From contig DASUXA010000017.1 of NCBI GenBank assembly GCA_036378155.1, positions 74,217 through 138,216 on the forward strand: a stretch of 64,000 nucleotides of DNA, given 5' to 3'. Position numbers and translations under genes: made by a program. This stretch comes from DASUXA01 sp036378155 (GTDB lineage: Bacteria > Actinomycetota > Actinomycetes > Mycobacteriales > Micromonosporaceae). Shown piece by piece: positions 23,542 through 33,079 of this stretch (positions are counted from its first letter, which is position 1; the number at the start of each line of letters is the position of its first letter). The notes below the pieces were generated by a model. The model was not told the DNA's origin. It searched no databases and saw only the letters and a list, made by a program, of their open reading frames with translations.

Positions 23542-25287
23542 TCAGCTCAGGACCGAGCTGACCTCGCTGGCGGGCACCCACGCCTGGCGGTGGTTGTAGT
23601 TGATGCAGTACCAGGTCACACCGGACGCGACGACGGTGAACGGCGACACGTACTGCGAGTTCGCCGGGGTGCTGCCGGTGATGTACGTCCGGGACGAGTC
23701 CGGCCGTCCGTAGATGTTGACGGTCTTGCCCTTCGAGACGTTGAGCGTGACGACGGAGCCGCGACCGGCGACGACCGCGCTGGGCGGTACCGCCAGCCAC
23801 GCCAGGGTGCCCGTTCCCGACCAGCCCGATCCGGTGTACTCGCCGTACCAGATCTCGTACATCTCCATGCCGCTGCCTGCCGCGTCCGGCTGGTGCGCCA
23901 GGTAGTAGTAGCTGATCGCGGGCTCCACGTTGTCGGTCACGTCGGTGATGTCCGACGCGGTGCCCTTGCGCGGGATCTTCGGGTCCGCCGTGGACGGTCC
24001 GGTGTACAGGTAGAAGAAGTTGAAGTTGTCGGTCGTCTCGGTCCCGTTCGCGCCGAGCGGCTGCTGGTCGGTGCTCGGGCTCAGGGTGAACACGCCGGCA
24101 GGTCCGGTACCGGTCGGGAACGCCACGCCCTGCTGGTTGATCAGGTTCAGGTAGTAGTCCCACAGCCAGTACGGTCCCGGGTCGACGTGGTTGGGGGAGG
24201 TGCCGGTCGTCGGCGGCGGCGTGGTGCCGTGGCTCATGACGTGGTCGTGGTCCAGCGGGATGTTGTACTTCTTCAGCAGGTAGGCGACCAGCTTGGCGGA
24301 GCTGAGGTATTCGGTCGCGTTGTACCACTGGTAGCCGGTCGAGTCGTAGCCGGCGTTCTCGATGCCGATCGCCCGCTGGTTGTACCAGTAGTTGCCGTTC
24401 TGGTACGCGATGTCGTGTTCGCGGAGCGTCTGGTACACGGTCCCGTCGCTGTCCACCGTGTAGTGCATGCTGACCTGGCTGGTCTGGTCCCAGAACACGT
24501 TGACCGCGTCGGTACCGGTGCCTTCCACGTCGTGGATGGTGACGAAGTTGATCGGGTAGTCGCTGGGTCGGTTCGCGCCCGCGTACGTGCAGGTGGAGTA
24601 GACGTTGCAGTCGTACGTGGTCGGCACGATGCAGTCGACCGCGGACGGGTAGTCCACGTTGGTGTCCGAGGTGCAGCCGGCGGGCAGTGCCGTCACCGCC
24701 GGCAGCGTCGCCGCGCGGGAGGTGTCCGGCTGGACGGCGGTCGGCGCGACCGTGATCGTCTCACCGGTCTGTGCCCGTCCGCTGATCCCGGTGCGGATGA
24801 GCTGGTACACGCTGTCGGCGTAGGTCAGCGCGACCGACCGGGTGCGCGCGCCGCTGTACACGGCGAGCGGGGCGTACCAGTCGCCGAGTCCGCCGGGCGT
24901 GATCCCGAGCGAGCGCGCCTCGTCGCGAAGCACCGCGGCACCCCCCGCGATGTTGCTGGTCAGGTCGCTTTGTACCGTCGCCGCCGGCACGCCGAGCAGC
25001 TCGGCGGCGCGGTCGAGGGTGTCGGCGTGGCTGTTGCGGACCAGGTGCATGCACCCGTACCCGCCGTCGACGCTCGGCGCGCCACCGTGGTCGGTGAACC
25101 GACCTTCCAGGTAGCAGACCGCGGTGAGGACCTGTGCCGGTACGCCGAACCGGTCGGCGGCGGCGCTGATCGCTCCGGACACGGTGACCGCCGGTCGGGT
25201 CGGCGCCGACCACGCGGTGGCTTGGAGTCCGAACAAGCTGAGGGAGCCGGCGACCGCCGCCACCAGCCATCGTCTGAGTCCAGGCAT
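23542..25287 (-). CDS. Secreted N-acetylmuramoyl-L-alanine amidase with SH3-like C-terminus
   Basis: The product is 581 residues with a classical signal peptide (about 1-28, ending TAWSA). Residues 38-165 resemble a lysozyme/transglycosylase-type helical region (VLTAVCYLEGRF). The amidase_2 domain follows at about 230-385, with NFVTIHDVEGT, MHYTVDSDGTVYQ, IENAGY and MSHGTTPPP supplying zinc and catalytic residues. The last 75 residues resemble an SH3-type wall-binding module. It should cleave stem peptides from glycan in the wall. GGGAAGG precedes the ATG. Confidence 0.82.
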   Translation of the reverse strand: MPGLRRWLVAAVAGSLSLFGLQATAWSAPTRPAVTVSGAISAAADRFGVPAQVLTAVCYLEGRFTDHGGAPSVDGGYGCMHLVRNSHADTLDRAAELLGVPAATVQSDLTSNIAGGAAVLRDEARSLGITPGGLGDWYAPLAVYSGARTRSVALTYADSVYQLIRTGISGRAQTGETITVAPTAVQPDTSRAATLPAVTALPAGCTSDTNVDYPSAVDCIVPTTYDCNVYSTCTYAGANRPSDYPINFVTIHDVEGTGTDAVNVFWDQTSQVSMHYTVDSDGTVYQTLREHDIAYQNGNYWYNQRAIGIENAGYDSTGYQWYNATEYLSSAKLVAYLLKKYNIPLDHDHVMSHGTTPPPTTGTSPNHVDPGPYWLWDYYLNLINQQGVAFPTGTGPAGVFTLSPSTDQQPLGANGTETTDNFNFFYLYTGPSTADPKIPRKGTASDITDVTDNVEPAISYYYLAHQPDAAGSGMEMYEIWYGEYTGSGWSGTGTLAWLAVPPSAVVAGRGSVVTLNVSKGKTVNIYGRPDSSRTYITGSTPANSQYVSPFTVVASGVTWYCINYNHRQAWVPASEVSSVLS

Positions 25288-25358
25288 GGACCTTCCCTTC
25301 GTACGGCCGGAGCCGGCGGCACGCGCGGCTGCCGGGTGCCCGCAGTGTTCGAAGTCGG

Positions 25359-25386
25359 TCTATCGCATGCCCGAGGGCTATGTCAA
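25359..25386 (-). promoter_or_regulatory. Candidate promoter for the secreted amidase gene
   Basis: On the minus strand TTGACA (complement of 25381-25386) and GATAGA (complement of 25359-25364) are separated by 16 bases, in a locally AT-rich patch 72 bases upstream of the ATG. The -35 is a perfect match and the -10 is weak. Confidence 0.4.
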
Positions 25387-25524
25387 TAGTCTTCAATGTA
25401 TTCGGCGATCGCGGCACTATCCTTCACGGCCGGTACGAGTGGTCGCGGCGCGCCGTCGGCGCAGCCGGGTGCGGGTCGAAGCCGGACGCGCCGCCGCCGG
25501 CTGCCGGGGCATTAGCCTGGGGCA

Positions 25525-26520
25525 ATGCTCGTACTGAGCCGGACCCAGGTCGAGTCGCTGCTCGACCTGGACGCGTTGATCGACGCGCTCGCCGACACGC
25601 TGGTCGATCTGAGCGCCGGACGCACATCGGTACCGCCCCGCACCGCCGCCGAAGTCGAAGGGCGGGACGGGCTGCTGCTCGCGATGCCCGGCTACGTGCC
25701 GTCAGCCGGGGTACTGGCAGCGAAACTCGTCTCGCTGTTCCCCCGCAACGCGGGCGGGGTGCTGCCCACCCACCAGGCGGTGATCGTCGCGTTCGACCCG
25801 GACAACGGGGCGCCGATCGCGTTTCTGGACGGTACCGCGATCACCGCCGCCCGTACCGGCGCCTGCTCGGCGTTGTCGGCGCGGCTGCTCGCCCGACCCG
25901 ACGCCGGTGTGCTCGCCGTCGTCGGTACCGGGGTCCAGGCGAGGTCGCACGCCCGCGCGATGTGCCGGGTACGCCCGATCCGGCAGATCCGGGTCGCCGG
26001 GCGCGACCCGGCGAAGGTACGCGCGCTCGCCGAGGAACTGGCGACCGAACTGGACGACGAACGGGAGATCGCCGTCCACGCCATGCCGTCGTACCGGGAC
26101 GCGCTGCGCGACGCCGACATCGTCGCGGCGACCACGCACACCGCCGACCCGGTGGTACGTCGGGAGTGGCTGACCCCCGGCGCGCACGTCACCTCCGTCG
26201 GGTACAACCCGGCGGGTCGCGAACTCGACGACGCCACCGTGGCGGACGCCCTGGTCTGCGTCGACTCGAGGCGCGCGACCCTCGCCCCGTTCCCGTCCGG
26301 CAGCAACGACCTGCTGGCGCCGATCAGTACCGGCATCCTCAGCGCGGATCGGGTGTCCGAACTGGGGGAGATCATCGGCGGCAGCCGCCCCGGGCGGGAC
26401 CGCGACGACCAGATCACGCTGTACAAATCGGTCGGGGTCGCCGAGGAGGACGCGACAGCGACCGCGCTGGTGCTCGCCGCCGCACGCGAACACGGCGTCG
26501 GGTCGCGCATCACCCTGTAG
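25525..26520 (+). CDS. Ornithine cyclodeaminase / mu-crystallin family protein
   Basis: The product is 331 residues. An N-terminal substrate domain with AAKLVSLFPRN near 71 precedes a Rossmann fold starting VVGTGVQARSHARAM near 132. The C-terminal stretch KSVGVAEEDATAT is typical of the family. Members include ornithine cyclodeaminase, alanine dehydrogenase and ketimine reductases, so the substrate is open. There are no pathway neighbours that narrow it. Confidence 0.82.
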   Translation: MLVLSRTQVESLLDLDALIDALADTLVDLSAGRTSVPPRTAAEVEGRDGLLLAMPGYVPSAGVLAAKLVSLFPRNAGGVLPTHQAVIVAFDPDNGAPIAFLDGTAITAARTGACSALSARLLARPDAGVLAVVGTGVQARSHARAMCRVRPIRQIRVAGRDPAKVRALAEELATELDDEREIAVHAMPSYRDALRDADIVAATTHTADPVVRREWLTPGAHVTSVGYNPAGRELDDATVADALVCVDSRRATLAPFPSGSNDLLAPISTGILSADRVSELGEIIGGSRPGRDRDDQITLYKSVGVAEEDATATALVLAAAREHGVGSRITL

Positions 26521-26551
26521 CGCATCATCCTGTGGCGCGCGCCGCTCAGGA

Positions 26552-27883
26552 TCAGCGCCGACCGGCGGGTACCGCTACCGCCGGCGCCGGTTCGGCGGAC
26601 CGGCCCGGTGTCGGGGCGGGCGCGATCCTCGCGGACACCACGTACGCGACCACGACCGCGACGATGACCAGCGGCATCAGCGTGATCCCGTCCTTACCCA
26701 GCAGCAGGGTCGCCAGCAGCACCGAGGTGAACGGCAGGTTGAGCATCGCGGTACACATGGCTCCGATGCCCATCGCCGCCGCCGTCACGGGCGGCAGACC
26801 GGGCAGGTGGGACAGCAGCAGCCCGCCGGCCGCGCCGAGGTACATCGCCGGGAACACCGGCCCGCCCCGGAAGGCGCTCATCGACGCCGCGTACGCCAGC
26901 CCTTTGCACGCGATGAGCAGCAGCAGGACACCGACGCCGTAGCCGGCGCTGCTGTCGATCAGCGGACCCAGCCCGCTCTGCCCGGAGAACAACACGTCCG
27001 CCGAGCCCTTGCCGGTCACCACGGTGTACAGCACAGCCAGTGCCCCGACGACCAGTCCGACCATCGGCGTGACGAGCAGGACCCGCCGGTCGACGTGCGG
27101 ACGGACCAGCCGCGCCAGCCGCCGGATGCCGGTACCGGCGAACGCCGCGGCGACCCCGATGCCGACCGCCCAGCCGAACTGGGCGACGTCGGGGCTGGCG
27201 GCGTGCGGCAGATCCGGCAGGGTCAGCGACATCGTGCCGAGTCCGGTCCACGCGTCCAGCCCGACGAAGATCAGCGCGCCGACACCCGCCGACAGCAGAC
27301 CCGGTACCAGGACCGGACCGAGCATCGCCCCGCCCAGCCCGGACGCCTCCATCAGCAGGAACGCGCCGGTGACGGGCGAGCCGAGCAGGGTGCTGATCGC
27401 GGCGAAGCTGCCCGCGGCCGCGACCACCGGCGTCGCGGTCGGCGGGACGCGCCGCCTGCCGAGTCGCAGTGTCGCGGCGGCGAGGCCGCCGCCCAGCGCG
27501 ATCAGCGGCGCCTCGGGTCCGAGTACCGCCCCCAGCCCGAGCGTGGCGAGCGCCGCGAGCGCGATGCCCGGCAATTCGCGAGCAGTCGCGACGGTACCGG
27601 TGGTGAAGCCGTCGGCGGGCGAATGCCCGCCGCGCCCCGGCAGGCGGTGGATCGCCAACCCGACCAGGATGCCGGCGACCCCGAGCACCGGTACCGGCCA
27701 CCACGCCGGCTCCGTCGCGTACCCGACCGCCCTGGGCAGGTCCGTGAAGATCCAGGTCTGGAGCAGGTGGACGAGTTCCAGGAAGAAGTACGCGACGGCG
27801 GCGATCGGGATGCCGAGGATCGCGGCGAACGCCAGCAGCCGGACGTAGTCGCGCGATCGCAGCAGCTCGGCGGGGCTGGTCAC
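26552..27883 (-). CDS. ClC-family chloride channel / transporter
   Basis: The product is about 443 residues from a GTG at 27883; the frame stays open upstream to 28105, where it would overlap the divergent MFS gene. ClC filter motifs are recognisable: GAVLGPEAPLIALGGG (in place of GREGP), GSPVTGAFLLMEASG and FRGGPVFPAMYLGAAGG. About 10-11 hydrophobic segments are present. The Glu of the second motif is retained (GPEAP), so proton-coupled exchange is possible. Confidence 0.82.
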   Translation of the reverse strand: MTSPAELLRSRDYVRLLAFAAILGIPIAAVAYFFLELVHLLQTWIFTDLPRAVGYATEPAWWPVPVLGVAGILVGLAIHRLPGRGGHSPADGFTTGTVATARELPGIALAALATLGLGAVLGPEAPLIALGGGLAAATLRLGRRRVPPTATPVVAAAGSFAAISTLLGSPVTGAFLLMEASGLGGAMLGPVLVPGLLSAGVGALIFVGLDAWTGLGTMSLTLPDLPHAASPDVAQFGWAVGIGVAAAFAGTGIRRLARLVRPHVDRRVLLVTPMVGLVVGALAVLYTVVTGKGSADVLFSGQSGLGPLIDSSAGYGVGVLLLLIACKGLAYAASMSAFRGGPVFPAMYLGAAGGLLLSHLPGLPPVTAAAMGIGAMCTAMLNLPFTSVLLATLLLGKDGITLMPLVIVAVVVAYVVSARIAPAPTPGRSAEPAPAVAVPAGRR

Positions 27884-28080
27884 GTCCAGAGCGTGCCACC
27901 GCCAGCCGGGGCGCCGCCGGGATACGGCGCGCCTCGCGTCGCTCGACTGCGTGGATTCCGCGGTACCGGTGCCCGAAGCGTACCTAGCATTGACATCGGT
28001 GCCGTGGTGAGCTGCGATTTCGGTGATCGCAGCGGGGTTCGCCCGGAGCCACCGATCCCGTGGCGCGGGGGAGTTCGCCG

Positions 28081-29553
28081 ATGGCTCGTACCCGGACTGT
28101 CGCACCCGCCGTGTCCGCCGGCTCGATGGTGCTGCCGCTCGCCCTGGCTCAGTTCATCGCCAGCTATGCCGGTACCAACATGAACGTCGCGATCACCACG
28201 ATCGCGACCGACATCGGCACGACCGTCATCGGCATGCAGACCACGATCACGCTGTTCACGCTGACGATGGCGTCCCTGATGATTCCGGGCAGCAAACTGA
28301 CCGACATCTGGGGTCGCAAGACGTGCTTCGCGGCAGGTCTGGCGGTGTACGGGGCCGGGGCGTTGCTGGCCCTGCTCTCCCAGGGCATCGGCTTGATGAT
28401 CGTCGGGTACTCGCTGCTCGAGGGCATCGGCTCCGCGCTGATGATCCCGCCGATCTACATCCTGATCACGGTCGCCTTCCCGGACCTCCGGTCGCGCGCC
28501 AAGTACTTCGGCGTGGTCAGCGGAGCGGCAGGGCTGGGCGCGGCAGCCGGACCTCTGGTCGGCGGCCTGATCACCAGCGCGATCAGTTGGCGGGCGTCGT
28601 TCGGGCTCCAGGTTCTCGTGGTCGCCGCGATCGCCCTACTGGCCCGGCGGATCGTGGACCCACCGAGGCAGGGTCGGTCGCCGGCCTTCGACCTGCTCGG
28701 CGCGGTCCTGTCGGCTGCCGGTCTGTTCTTCGTGGTGCTCGGCATCCTCCAGTCCACGAAGTACGGCTGGCTGGTGGCTCGCGAGGACTTCTCGATCGGC
28801 GGTACCGTCCTGATCCCGCGAGGGTCGATCTCCCCGATCTGGCTGTTCGTGGCCATCGGCGTACTGATCCTGATCGGTTTCTTCCTGCATATCCGTGCCC
28901 GCGAGAAGGCGGGGCGCGATCCGCTGATCAGCCTGCGGCTGTTCGAACGCCGGGCGTCGAACTTCGGCCTCGCCACGCAGAACATCCAGTGGCTCACACT
29001 GCAGGGTTCGTTCTTCGTGATCTCGGTGTTCCTCCAACAGATCCGCAACTACAACGCCATTGAGACGGGGCTGATGCTGACGCCCACCACCGTGGGCATC
29101 CTGTTGTCCTCAGCCGCGGCAGGCCGGCTCGCCCGACGGCGGGCGCAGAACACCCTGATCCGCGCCGGTTTCGTGGTCACCACCGCGGGCATGGCGCTGA
29201 TGCTGATACTCGTCAGGGAAACGTCGGGCGTGTTCGAGTTCGTGCCCGGGCTGTTCCTGATGGGCCTCGGGATCGGCGTGATGCTGACCTCGTCGGTGAA
29301 CGTCGTGCAGTCCAGCTTCCCCGAGTCCGACCAGGGCGACATCTCCGGTCTGTCGCGCAGCGTCTCCAACCTGGGGTCGTCACTGGGCACGGCGTTGGCC
29401 GGCTCGGTGCTGGTGGCCTCCCCGTACCCCGGCGGCAAGGCGGTCGCGCTCGCCCTCGCCACCCTCCTGGTGATCTCCCTGCTCGGGCTGGTCGCGGCAC
29501 TGTTCATTCCGGGCGAGACACAGCAGCCTGTCGCGCAGCCCGCGGCGGTGTGA
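28081..29553 (+). CDS. MFS transporter, DHA2-type drug exporter
   Basis: The product is 490 residues with about 14 hydrophobic segments. Motif A is GSKLTDIWGRKTCF near 68-81, and the substrate-proton motif region GAAGLGAAAGPLVGGLI lies near 146-162. DHA2 exporters expel drugs or other toxic compounds by proton antiport. GGGGGAG at 28066-28072 fits the ATG at 28081. A TTGACA at 27990-27995 could be its -35 box. It is divergent from the ClC gene. The substrate is unknown. Confidence 0.85.
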   Translation: MARTRTVAPAVSAGSMVLPLALAQFIASYAGTNMNVAITTIATDIGTTVIGMQTTITLFTLTMASLMIPGSKLTDIWGRKTCFAAGLAVYGAGALLALLSQGIGLMIVGYSLLEGIGSALMIPPIYILITVAFPDLRSRAKYFGVVSGAAGLGAAAGPLVGGLITSAISWRASFGLQVLVVAAIALLARRIVDPPRQGRSPAFDLLGAVLSAAGLFFVVLGILQSTKYGWLVAREDFSIGGTVLIPRGSISPIWLFVAIGVLILIGFFLHIRAREKAGRDPLISLRLFERRASNFGLATQNIQWLTLQGSFFVISVFLQQIRNYNAIETGLMLTPTTVGILLSSAAAGRLARRRAQNTLIRAGFVVTTAGMALMLILVRETSGVFEFVPGLFLMGLGIGVMLTSSVNVVQSSFPESDQGDISGLSRSVSNLGSSLGTALAGSVLVASPYPGGKAVALALATLLVISLLGLVAALFIPGETQQPVAQPAAV

Positions 29554-29668
29554 CCCCGCACCACTTCCCCGATTCGTCTGCGTGCCCGGTGACGTCCGGG
29601 CTACGTTCGGGGCGTCGGCACGGCGGCGGACCCGTCGTCAGCCGGCGCGGAACCGTGGGGGCGGTGAC

Positions 29669-30115
29669 ATGACTGACGACATCGAGAGCATGGGACCCGT
29701 CGACTACCTGGTGGTCGAGTTTCCCGGTGGCCGGATGACCGGGGAGGGTCTGCCGCTGCTGGTCGACCTGGTCGATCGCGGCATCATCCGGATCCTGGAC
29801 GTGGCGTTCGTGCGCAAGGAGCAGGACGGTTCGGTCGTCGGCATGTCCATCGAGGACGCCGGCGCCCTCGCCGGACAGAACGTGACCGTCTTCGCGGGAG
29901 CGTCGTCCGGTCTGCTCGGCGGGGACGACATCGAGGAAGCCGGGGCGGCGCTGGAACCGGGCAGCGTGGCCGGGATTCTGGTGTACGAGAACGTGTGGGC
30001 GGCTCCGCTGGCGACCGCGATCCGGCGCGGCGGCGGTCAGTTGGTGGCGGGCGGTCGCATCCCGGTACAGGCGATCCTCGCCGCGCTCGACGCCACCGAG
30101 TCCGCCGCTGCTTAG
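29669..30115 (+). CDS. DUF6325 family protein
   Basis: The product is 148 residues beginning MTDDIESMGPVDYLVVEFP. It is soluble, with a ferredoxin-like alternation and Gly/Ala-rich turns (FAGASSGLLGGDDIEEAG). This family occurs widely in actinobacteria, often beside SHOCT proteins, and has no established function. The SHOCT gene follows after 71 bases in the same direction, suggesting a shared transcript. Confidence 0.72.
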   Translation: MTDDIESMGPVDYLVVEFPGGRMTGEGLPLLVDLVDRGIIRILDVAFVRKEQDGSVVGMSIEDAGALAGQNVTVFAGASSGLLGGDDIEEAGAALEPGSVAGILVYENVWAAPLATAIRRGGGQLVAGGRIPVQAILAALDATESAAA

Positions 30116-30186
30116 ACCAGCGGCTGAGGCAATTCCGCAGCCGCGTCGAGCAGCGGCTGAACGTGACGCAGCGGAAGGGACGGACG

Positions 30187-30504
30187 ATGCCGGGTCTCAT
30201 TCGAGGAGTGGCGCGCACGGCCGTGGTTGCCGGTACCGCCACTGCCGTGTCCAACCGGGTCAGCCGGCGGCAGCAGGGTCGCTGGGCCCAGCAGGAACAG
30301 CAGCAGGCGTACGACCAGCAGCAGGCCTACTACCAGCAGCAGGCGTATCCGCCGCAGGGGTACCAGCAGCCGGCGGCGCAGCCCGCCGGGGGCGACATGA
30401 CCGACAAGATCGAGCAGCTCAAGCAGCTCGGCGAGCTCAAAGCCCAGGGGGTACTCACCGACGCCGAGTTCGAGGCGCAGAAGCAGCGCATCCTCGGCTC
30501 CTGA
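30187..30504 (+). CDS. SHOCT domain protein
   Basis: The product is 105 residues. The N-terminus (about 1-35) is basic with a short hydrophobic stretch, then a Gln/Tyr/Ala-rich segment (about 35-65), and finally a C-terminal SHOCT domain (DKIEQLKQLGELKAQGVLTD to the end). SHOCT is a short oligomerisation module. It pairs with the DUF6325 gene upstream; function unknown. Confidence 0.8.
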   Translation: MPGLIRGVARTAVVAGTATAVSNRVSRRQQGRWAQQEQQQAYDQQQAYYQQQAYPPQGYQQPAAQPAGGDMTDKIEQLKQLGELKAQGVLTDAEFEAQKQRILGS

Positions 30505-30545
30505 CCGGTGAACCACTCCGGACCCGGGAACGGACCTCGGAAGCC

Positions 30546-30580
30546 GATCGGGGGACGGGCGTGACGCCCGTCCCCCGATC
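30546..30580. terminator. 16-bp hairpin between convergent SHOCT and GH15 genes
   Basis: GATCGGGGGACGGGCG at 30546-30561 pairs perfectly with 30565-30580 around TGA. It sits 42 bases after the SHOCT stop and 16 bases before the GH15 3' end, so it can serve both strands. Confidence 0.75.
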
Positions 30581-30595
30581 CGCTTGTCGTGCCGG

Positions 30596-32467
30596 TCAGC
30601 CCACCGCGAGGCCCTGGGCCAGAACCGGTTCGACCCAGCCGGCGCCGTGGTCGAGCTGGTAATCCAGGTTCATCGCGGAGCTGATCAGCGCGAGGTGACT
30701 GAACGCCTGCGGGAAGTTGCCGATCTGCTCCCCGGTCGGGGCGATCTCCTCCGAGTACAGCCCCAGGTGGTTGCTGTAGGTCAGCATCTTCTCGAAGGTG
30801 AGCCGGGCTTCGTCGAGCCGACCGGAGCGAGCCAGTGCGTCGACGTACCAGAAGGTGCACATCGTGAACGTGCCTTCCGATCCGCGCAGCCCGTCCGGCG
30901 AGGCAGCCGGGTCGTACCGGTACACGAGGCTGTCCGAGACCAGTTCGCCGTCCATCGCCCGCAGCGTGGACTGCCACATCGGGTCGGTCGGCGCGATGAA
31001 CCCGACCAGCGGCATGTACAGCAGCGCCGCGTCCAACACGTCGGTGTCGTAGTGCTGGACGAACGCCTCCCGCTTCGGGTCGAAGCCGCGCTCCATGATC
31101 TGCCGGTACACCATGTCGCGCATGTTCGTCCACCGCAGCGTGTCCGCCGGACGCCCCCGGCGCTGCGACAGCCGGATCGCCCGGTCGAACGCCACCCAGG
31201 ACATCAGCCGCCCGTACGTGAAGTCCTGCCGACCGCCCCGGGTCTCCCAGATGCCGTCCTCCGGCATGTCCCAGTGCTCGCACAGCCAGTCGATCATCGA
31301 CGCGATGTTCCGCCACGCGTCGTGCGAGGTTTCCAGCGAATGCGCGTCGGCGAGGTGCAGGGAGTCCATCGCCTCGCCGTAGATGTCGAGCTGGCGTTGG
31401 GTCCCTGCGGCGTTGCCGATCCGCACCGGGCTCGATCCCTTGTACCCCTCGAAATGGTCGAGGATCTCCTCGGTCAGATCGGACGAGCCGTCGATCCGGT
31501 ACATGATCTGCAGCGGCGACTGCCGTTCGGCGGCTTGTTGGATGCGCCCGTTCAACCAGCGCAGGAACGCCTGCGCCTCGTCGGTGAAGCCCAGCCCGAG
31601 CAGGGCGTACACCGAGAACGACGAGTCGCGCACCCAGGTGAACCGGTAGTCCCAGTTGCGCTCCCCGCCGACCTGCTCCGGCAGTCCCGCCGTGGGCGCG
31701 GCAACCAGCGCGCCGGTCGGCGCGTACGTCATCAGCTTCAGGGTCATCGCCGCGCGCTCGACCATCTCCCGCCACCGGCCCTGGTACCGCGACCGGCCGA
31801 TCCAGCCTCGCCAGAAGTCGCGGGTCTGCTCGAACATCCGCACGATGGCGTCGCGCCCCATCGCCTTCGGCGGTCCGTCCGGCATCGTCTCGAGAACCAT
31901 CCCGCCGACGTCGCCGGCGGACAGGGTCGCCGCGAACGTGATCCCGTTGTCTTCGATGTGGACGTCCTGTTCGCGGACGACCCGCTCGCCGTGCCGCGCG
32001 GCGGTCACATTGAACGACATCGTGGGACCGCGGAAGATCGCGCCGTCCTCGGTGAGTTCGATGTCGTGCTGGTCGCGGCCGTAGTTGAACCGCGGCTGGC
32101 ATTCGATGCGGAAGCGCATCTGCCCGCGTACCACGCGGACCATCCGCACCAGACGGTGCCGGTCGGTCGCGGCGGCGCCGGCGACCGGCATGAAGTCGAT
32201 CACTTCGCCGACGCCGTCGGCGCTCAGGAAACGCGTGATCAGGATCGGCGTACCGGGCAGGTACAGCTGCTTGGTCACGTAGCCGGCGCCTTCCGGCGCG
32301 ACCCGGAAGTAGCCGCCCTTCTCCTTGTCCAGCAGGGCGGCGAAGATGCTTGGCGAGTCGAAGCGCGGCACGCAGAACCAGTCGACGACGCCCTCGGTGG
32401 ATACCAGGGCGGCGGTCTGCAGGTCGCCGATCAGCCCGTGGTCTTCGATGGCAGGGTACGAGTCCAT
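30596..32467 (-). CDS. Glycoside hydrolase family 15 protein (trehalase-like)
   Basis: The product is 623 residues. The N-terminal beta-sandwich starts IEDHGLIGDLQTAALVS and VDWFCVPRFDSPSIFA, and the (alpha/alpha)6 catalytic domain follows with RNWDYRFTWVRDSSF and EDGIWETRGG, where conserved acids lie. This architecture matches the actinobacterial trehalase Rv2402 more than fungal glucoamylase, so trehalose is the likely substrate. The ATG at 32467 is preceded by GGAGG on the minus strand. Confidence 0.85.
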   Translation of the reverse strand: MDSYPAIEDHGLIGDLQTAALVSTEGVVDWFCVPRFDSPSIFAALLDKEKGGYFRVAPEGAGYVTKQLYLPGTPILITRFLSADGVGEVIDFMPVAGAAATDRHRLVRMVRVVRGQMRFRIECQPRFNYGRDQHDIELTEDGAIFRGPTMSFNVTAARHGERVVREQDVHIEDNGITFAATLSAGDVGGMVLETMPDGPPKAMGRDAIVRMFEQTRDFWRGWIGRSRYQGRWREMVERAAMTLKLMTYAPTGALVAAPTAGLPEQVGGERNWDYRFTWVRDSSFSVYALLGLGFTDEAQAFLRWLNGRIQQAAERQSPLQIMYRIDGSSDLTEEILDHFEGYKGSSPVRIGNAAGTQRQLDIYGEAMDSLHLADAHSLETSHDAWRNIASMIDWLCEHWDMPEDGIWETRGGRQDFTYGRLMSWVAFDRAIRLSQRRGRPADTLRWTNMRDMVYRQIMERGFDPKREAFVQHYDTDVLDAALLYMPLVGFIAPTDPMWQSTLRAMDGELVSDSLVYRYDPAASPDGLRGSEGTFTMCTFWYVDALARSGRLDEARLTFEKMLTYSNHLGLYSEEIAPTGEQIGNFPQAFSHLALISSAMNLDYQLDHGAGWVEPVLAQGLAVG

Positions 32468-32528
32468 GGCGGACCTCCGTGAGACGCAATGGCATGCTCT
32501 CGGCGCGTACGCGCGCCGCAAAAGGGGT

Positions 32529-32552
32529 CCCCGGCCGCTTGCGCGGCCGGGG
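32529..32552 (-). terminator. Terminator hairpin of the DUF7144-like gene
   Basis: CCCCGGCCGC at 32529-32538 pairs with GCGGCCGGGG at 32543-32552 around TTGC. On the minus strand it follows the 3' end of the membrane-protein gene by 11 bases and precedes GH15. Confidence 0.65.
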
Positions 32553-32563
32553 CAAGGTCCACG

Positions 32564-33079
32564 TCAGGTACTCGACATCTCCCGACCATGCGCGACGAGC
32601 GCGTAGATCACGACGACGTCGAGAGCGATCACGAGCAGCGACCAGAGCGGGTACGCCGGCATGAACGCCAGGTTCACGATCGCGCTGATGCTGGCGAGCA
32701 CGACGCCGATCACCCGCGCCCACGTCTGGGCGACCAGGATCCCGAAGCCGGAGATCGCGGCGAGTACCCCGATCGCCATGTGCGTCCAGCCCCACGCGGT
32801 GTAGTCGACGTTGACGGTGAGCCCGTTCGCGCCGACCGCGTACCAGCCGCTGTTGACGACGGCGACCAGCCCCTCGATGAACTGGAAGATGCCGACCAGG
32901 ATCAGCACGACAGCACCGAACACGATCCAGCCGACCCAGCCGGTCGGCGCCGGCGGCGCCTCCTGGAAGGCTTCCTTCGAGGCGTACCCGCGATCTTCAA
33001 CGGACGTCGCGCCGCTCATCGAGGCTGGTCCGGTACCGTCGGGCGGCCTGCGTGTGCTTTCGGGTCGCATCTCTGTCAT
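32564..33079 (-). CDS. DUF7144-like four-helix membrane protein
   Basis: The product is 171 residues. About 48 polar N-terminal residues precede four hydrophobic segments (about 50-72, 88-110 after WGWTHMAIGV, 115-133, 140-160). The GWTH motif in the second helix is typical of small actinobacterial DUF7144-type proteins, whose function is unknown. A G-rich site precedes the ATG at 33079; an internal ATG near 33021 is an alternative. Confidence 0.7.
   Translation of the reverse strand: MTEMRPESTRRPPDGTGPASMSGATSVEDRGYASKEAFQEAPPAPTGWVGWIVFGAVVLILVGIFQFIEGLVAVVNSGWYAVGANGLTVNVDYTAWGWTHMAIGVLAAISGFGILVAQTWARVIGVVLASISAIVNLAFMPAYPLWSLLVIALDVVVIYALVAHGREMSST

Noticed and set aside
30330..32795. 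Minus-strand open frame across the GH15 gene in another frame
   Set aside because: It overlaps the well-supported GH15 gene on the same strand and has Arg-rich nonsense composition.
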